From: Bombardia bombarda | Taxonomy: Eukaryota > Ascomycota > Sordariomycetes > Sordariales > Lasiosphaeriaceae | Assembly (NCBI GenBank): GCA_030512295.1 | Contig: JAULSR010000004.1 | Span: 2,232,001-2,296,000 of the forward strand | Reading direction: 5' to 3' | DNA: 64,000 bases | Part shown: positions 59,854-64,000 of the stretch, in pieces | Position numbering within the stretch: the stretch's first letter is position 1 | Layout: the number at the start of each line of letters is the position of its first letter | Position numbers and translations under genes: made by a program | Notes under the pieces: generated by a model | What the model was told of the DNA's origin: nothing | The model's database searches: none | The model's input: only the letters and a program-made list of their open reading frames with translations

Positions 59854-60765
59854 TCACCAAATAATTGTCGTTTCACCTTTCCTCAGGCTCATGGCTGTGA
59901 AGCCTTCCAGTCTCTTGCGCTTTTTATCCAGCTTCTCATTCCCACCTTCGTCCTCTGGCTGCTTTCTCTTCTTGGCATTTTTGCTGGCGTCCAGCTGCGC
60001 TTTTGCCGCAGCCTCGTAATAGATTGATTCTTGCCCAAAGACTCTTTTCCAGTCTGATTTCCAGACCACGCTTTGATCTGGAATTTCTTTCTCTACGATC
60101 CATTCCCTTTTGAATTAAAAATGCGGCACTAGCTTTAGGACATCGACCAGGCTTTCCACATGCCACATCTTCACTCGGCGGTTCCTCCAGTCCTCTCCTG
60201 ATGTGTCGATTTTGACGACCTTAATGCCAGTGCAGCCTCGGACCGCATAAGCTGCTGCTACTCTTGCGGCTTTCCTAATGTCATCAGTAACAGAGACGAA
60301 GGGGCTTGGCTGGCGGCATCGCCAGTTCAGATGCCGCTGGAGAAGGATCTGAAAATCAAAAGGAGTGGTCGATAACCAGCTGAAACCGCGGGCCTTGGTT
60401 CCTCCAAATGGCTGTGCGTCGTGGACTACCCGATACACGGTGGCTGGCAGATTGTTTCCGCACGACTGAATGTTGACGCTTGCCTCAAGGAGGCCTTTAC
60501 CGATGGTGAATCCACCCCGGAGTTTCCATGCCTCGAAGGCGAAAACTGTCGGAGCAACCTTGTAGATACTGCAGAGTTCTTGGAGCGTTGCATTGCTTGT
60601 CAAGCCTCTCGCCCAGATTCTTATACCTTTATGGCCAAGGCTACTTTCGACCATGAAAACCTCCATATCCGTGTCCTGCGTCTGTCTTTCCCATTTGGAC
60701 TGCCACCTGACTACGGTGACATCATCGGCAGTGGTGTTTGGGGTGTCTGGACCGTTTGAGGCCAT
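59854..60765 (-). CDS. DUF7587-like protein with one in-frame stop
   Basis: From the ATG reading MASNGPDTPNTT at 60765, an uninterrupted frame of 216 codons ends with TAA at 60115-60117. The same frame then reads on (FKREWIVEKEIPDQSVVW) for 86 codons to a stop at 59854, so the coordinates span both parts. The first part has ATVYRVVHDAQPFGGTKARG, LLQRHLNWRCRQPSPFVSV, RKAARVAAAYAVRGCTGIKV and VKMWHVESLVDVL. This matches fungal DUF7587 proteins, which usually end their domain with a segment like the WIVEKEIP read beyond the stop. The tail is Lys-rich (NAKKRKQPEDEGG, LDKKRKRLEG) and could be a nuclear localisation signal. A CAA-to-TAA change would explain the stop. The function of the family is not known to me. 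No GT..AG intron of usable length removes the stop. Confidence 0.65.
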
Positions 60766-62645
60766 AGTGATGTAAAACTGGGACTGATTGGAGGTTGCGA
60801 ACTTGGTCGTGAAGAATTTGCCTAAGGAATTCTCGAGGCGTCCGTAATAATGATATGTAGAAATATTCAAATAATCTGTATCTTGTGGCTGATGTATCTG
60901 ATTTTGAACTGGTTAAAACGTGGCAGATAGGTGTTTGACCTCTAGGAGTTAGCGTGTCATCATCTCTTGAGGTCATGAAGTAGCGAGGCTAGAATATAGA
61001 GATCTTCCCAAAGCAAACCATGCTAGGTAGGTAGCGATTCTCGATGTTCTAAATGTAACTGTGTAGCGAGCTGAGCGATGTAAGTGCAGAGTGATACTGA
61101 TGCTCGGGTGAAAAAGGATGAGGCTGAAGTTGGAAAGGTTAGTTGTTAGAGGGAAGAATCGGAGATGCAGAGATCTGGAGCAGCCTTAGGCTGGACGTTG
61201 GCTCAGATTATTGTCAAGAGGGCAAACGAAGGGCGATTTGCTCAACCGTCTTGTCGCCCAAGATATGATTTCCTTCCAAACTTCACACCATGCTCAAAAC
61301 CCTCCTCGGGACTCTATGACTTGCCCTCGGCGGGGCTGGTTTATTTGACCTTAGCAGACTTTGTTCCCTAAGTCTAGTCGTTTAGGTTACCGATTGGCTT
61401 GATGTTGGCAAAGCGCGTTTCCCAGCCGTTCATCAAGTTCACTCTTGTGCTGACCTCAAGGGATGCCGTGGCTTCTGAACAGCATCGTTATTGGTTTCGT
61501 AAACAAGCTAGTGTACTTTCTTTCCAAAATAGCATAATGATTGCTCAAAACGACGTGTGTGCTGGAGGAGAAGAACCCGGGCGGTTATTAGGTAGTTTGC
61601 TAGAATGTACCTGAGCAGCAGGCCGATGATGATGGTGGTGGTGGTGGTGGTGGAATTGGGACTCTCGACGCGTGGGGGAAGATGTGGCAAGTTTTCAGAA
61701 GAATAGAGAAGAAGGAAAGAGTAGGAAAGTCTCGACCTGGTCTAGTACAGGGAAAGAGCAAAAATCCTTCGCACATTCTAGACGGGCCAGGCCGATCTTG
61801 TTAGTATGGCTTTACGTGCCCCCAAGTTATATTGCGCGGTGTACTGTGCCTAGCAAGATGATAAATGAACGAAATCCTTTGACATGATGATAGCAGAAGC
61901 GTGGCCGCCGGGCCCTTTTTGTACAGCATCACCCAGGCCCGTCGATTGTGTCTGCTATGTGAGAGTAGGCTGAGCGCTGAAACCATTAACCAAACAAAAG
62001 GAAGGGTTAAAGACACACAAAACTCGGACGACAAAGACTTATTATCAACTAAACCAAGGCAACGCGTAAACCATCAGACCTAAACTAGAATAGGTAATCT
62101 TATTAACGATAAATATGCAAACCAAGAAAATGATCTATACCTCCGGTAACACACGAAATTCCCCATGACCATGGAAGCGCTTGCTTTCCGAACCCAGGAC
62201 AGGCAAGGGTATGCTCATAACCAAAACATGGTAATATCATGACACATGATGACCGGTCAACTCCATGTTGTCATAGGTCCTATTTTCGCGTTAGGACACT
62301 CGAGTCAGAAAGCCATGCAAGTCAGGTATAATAATACCTTGGGTAGACACCTTCGTAGGAAGGCAGGTATCAACTTGAAGCTCCCAATCTTCCCGACAGC
62401 TGCAATATATCCGCAACACCACGTCCTCTTCCGGCGTATATTCCTCCCAATCCTCAGTGATCCTCCCTCCCTTGATTCTCTTCTTTTCCCCCTCACTCCC
62501 CTCATATACCCTTCCCCTTCTCAACCCACTATCCTACAACAACCACCGCCCCATACCCATGCATAAAGTCGTTGCGTGAAGTCGTTTCTGTTGTTGAGGA
62601 TCCAGCGTGACGATCTCCACCACCACTCTAGTTCGGGTTGCCGTC
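60766..62645. other. Intergenic region
   Basis: No gene was recognised. A GATGATGGTGGTGGTGG-type microsatellite lies at about 61624-61652. Confidence 0.45.
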
Positions 62646-62840
62646 CTATAAAAGGACTCCACCCGACTCGAAAAAAGCAGAGGTCCTGTTCTCTGGGATA
62701 TTCCAGGTCTTTCTCTGCGGCTTGACGAAGGCGGCCAAACCGGGGACTGACTTGGTATCTTGGTAGCGGCGGTGGCGCTTTGACTTGCTCTTGCTGCGCC
62801 AGGAGTTGGTCATGTTGCAGAACCAGTTTGTCGTGGCCAT
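62646..62840 (-). CDS. Candidate small protein, 64 aa
   Basis: The frame starts with ATG (MATTNWFCNMTNSWRSKSKS) and is basic in its first half, then reads VPGLAAFVKPQRKTWNIPEN and ends at TAG. It is preceded by a CT-rich leader with CTCTCTCA repeats (62885-62910 on the plus strand), common just upstream of fungal genes. Codon composition looks more protein-like than the surrounding frames. No family recognised and no intron needed. It could be a chance frame. Confidence 0.35.
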   Translation of the reverse strand: MATTNWFCNMTNSWRSKSKSKRHRRYQDTKSVPGLAAFVKPQRKTWNIPENRTSAFFESGGVLL

Positions 62841-64000
62841 AGTGACAAAGGAAAATAATTATACTCTTGGCAGGCTGATGGGAGTGAGAGAGTGAGAGAG
62901 TGAGAGAGATGGAAGGGACGAGAAAGTTGATGGCAATAGCTGCAGGCGGACGCGGTAGGCGGGCTGTGGCGTGAAAAGAATGAATGAGTGAAGCTGCCAC
63001 TGTGACGATATGTTGTCGCCGTCTTGCCAGAAATGATCGTGAAGTTGCTCGTCAAATTATCCCGCCCGAAAGTGTCTTTCTGATGCAATACGACAGGTAT
63101 GTGCGAACTGGCTGTAAAGCGAAGAAGCAAAGGAAGCAGGAAGCAGAGGACTGAAATGTCATTTATAGCCCGACTCGTCCTCCCTGACAAGCTGTTTTTG
63201 CCCTACCAGACGTTGCGCATACCAGTCGTGACCACAACTCACAACAACTCTCCCACAATGCGCGTGATAAAACCGGCGATTTGCCTTAGTCACGTTGGAC
63301 AAATTGTTTATCATTGGATGGACATCAACCAACTGTTTCGGCACCGGCCATTTCCATCGCTTCCGTGGTCAAGGTCAGCCACACAGCGGTCGGCGGTAAA
63401 GGAAACAGCCAAGAAGCCTGGGAGACGGTAACACCCCCTACCCACTCTGAAACGCCTTGTTCACACTGTAACTGCCGCCGTCCACTTTACACAGACTACG
63501 ACGGGGACATGTTTGCGCGCAACTATCCGAGACGGCCCAGAATTTCAACCATGTCTATGCGATCGACTGGCAATCTACTAGCAATCGACTAGCAATCGAC
63601 TGACAGTAAATACATGTTCAGGTACTTGCTGTAAAAGATTTATCACCAAAGCCCATCTCACCTCCAACACACTGCGCGCAAGCCAGCCATGATATGATCC
63701 AGACGTCGGATCCACAATAGGAGTTAACAACAACCGCCAAGGGCAGCGACCCACTCCCATCTCCATGTTGCCACATCCACCACCAAAAAAACCACACATG
63801 TGCAACCACAAGACAGATACACCGCTCTGAATCACTTTGCATCTATTTGATCCTTAAAATATACTCGCTGTAACCGGTGGCCCTGCAAATCACTCCCACT
63901 GATGAACAGGCACGCTCATGCTCATGCACTCATGTAATCTTTATCCGTCTATCCAAGCAACGTAACGTCCCTTCCAAGCCGGCGCGCCTCAATCCGAACC
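62841..64000. other. End of window, no gene seen
   Basis: No coding sequence is supported. Short tandem motifs (tagcaatcgac units near 63576-63602) and the GAGAGAGT repeat at 62885-62910 are the only structures noted. Confidence 0.4.

Noticed and set aside
1..64000. CRISPR arrays, transposases, reverse transcriptases or viral genes
   Set aside because: None of the recognisable motifs or repeat arrays was found by reading both strands; fungal DNA is not expected to hold CRISPR arrays.

Overview
The window is nuclear DNA of a filamentous ascomycete (Pezizomycotina, most likely a Sordariomycete; the genus cannot be fixed from sequence alone). The evidence is widely spaced genes on both strands, short 50-120 nt introns with GT..AG ends and CTAAC/CTGAC-type branch sites, intron-containing tRNA-Pro genes, and families typical of these fungi: a highly reducing polyketide synthase, a Zn2Cys6 regulator with a fungal-specific domain, DUF6594, a GH18 chitinase, a FunK1 kinase, and a cAMP-receptor-like GPCR.

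Left part (0-18 kb), mostly housekeeping-type genes with GC-rich third codon positions: a GT71 mannosyltransferase-like Golgi protein (380-2374), a DUF6594 three-helix membrane protein (3236-4300, minus), a small spliced 104-aa protein (4906-5325), a D-2-hydroxyacid dehydrogenase (5867-7232), an AAA+ ATPase of BCS1-like type (7556-9298, minus), a partial unrecognised helical protein (12689-13167, minus) and a secreted GH18 chitinase (16648-18060).

Middle part (22-42 kb), a candidate small secondary-metabolite locus: a Zn2Cys6 transcription factor (22740-25011), a seven-exon HR-PKS with KS-AT-DH-MT-ER-KR-ACP order (28262-36470, minus, about 2582 aa) and an atypical short-chain dehydrogenase (41064-42275). 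The three are separated by 3-4.6 kb of sequence in which no gene was found, so joint function is an inference from position.

Right part (43-61 kb), a region of damaged genes: a small coiled-coil protein, a frameshifted P-loop remnant, two intron-containing tRNA-Pro genes (AGG and CGG anticodons), telomere-like TTAGGG motifs, a FunK1 kinase with a one-base frameshift at a C run, an aminoglycoside-phosphotransferase-like gene and an MFS transporter that lie head to head and have both lost their 5' ends at the same junction near 52.49 kb, a cAMP-receptor-like GPCR, and a DUF7587-like gene. The MFS, GPCR and DUF7587 genes each contain one in-frame TAG/TAA followed by an open, family-like continuation. 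Each stop could derive from CAG/CAA by C-to-T change at a CpA dinucleotide, the change made by repeat-induced point mutation. The last 3 kb holds at most one tiny candidate gene. All exon boundaries were worked out by eye from splice signals, phase and family continuity.
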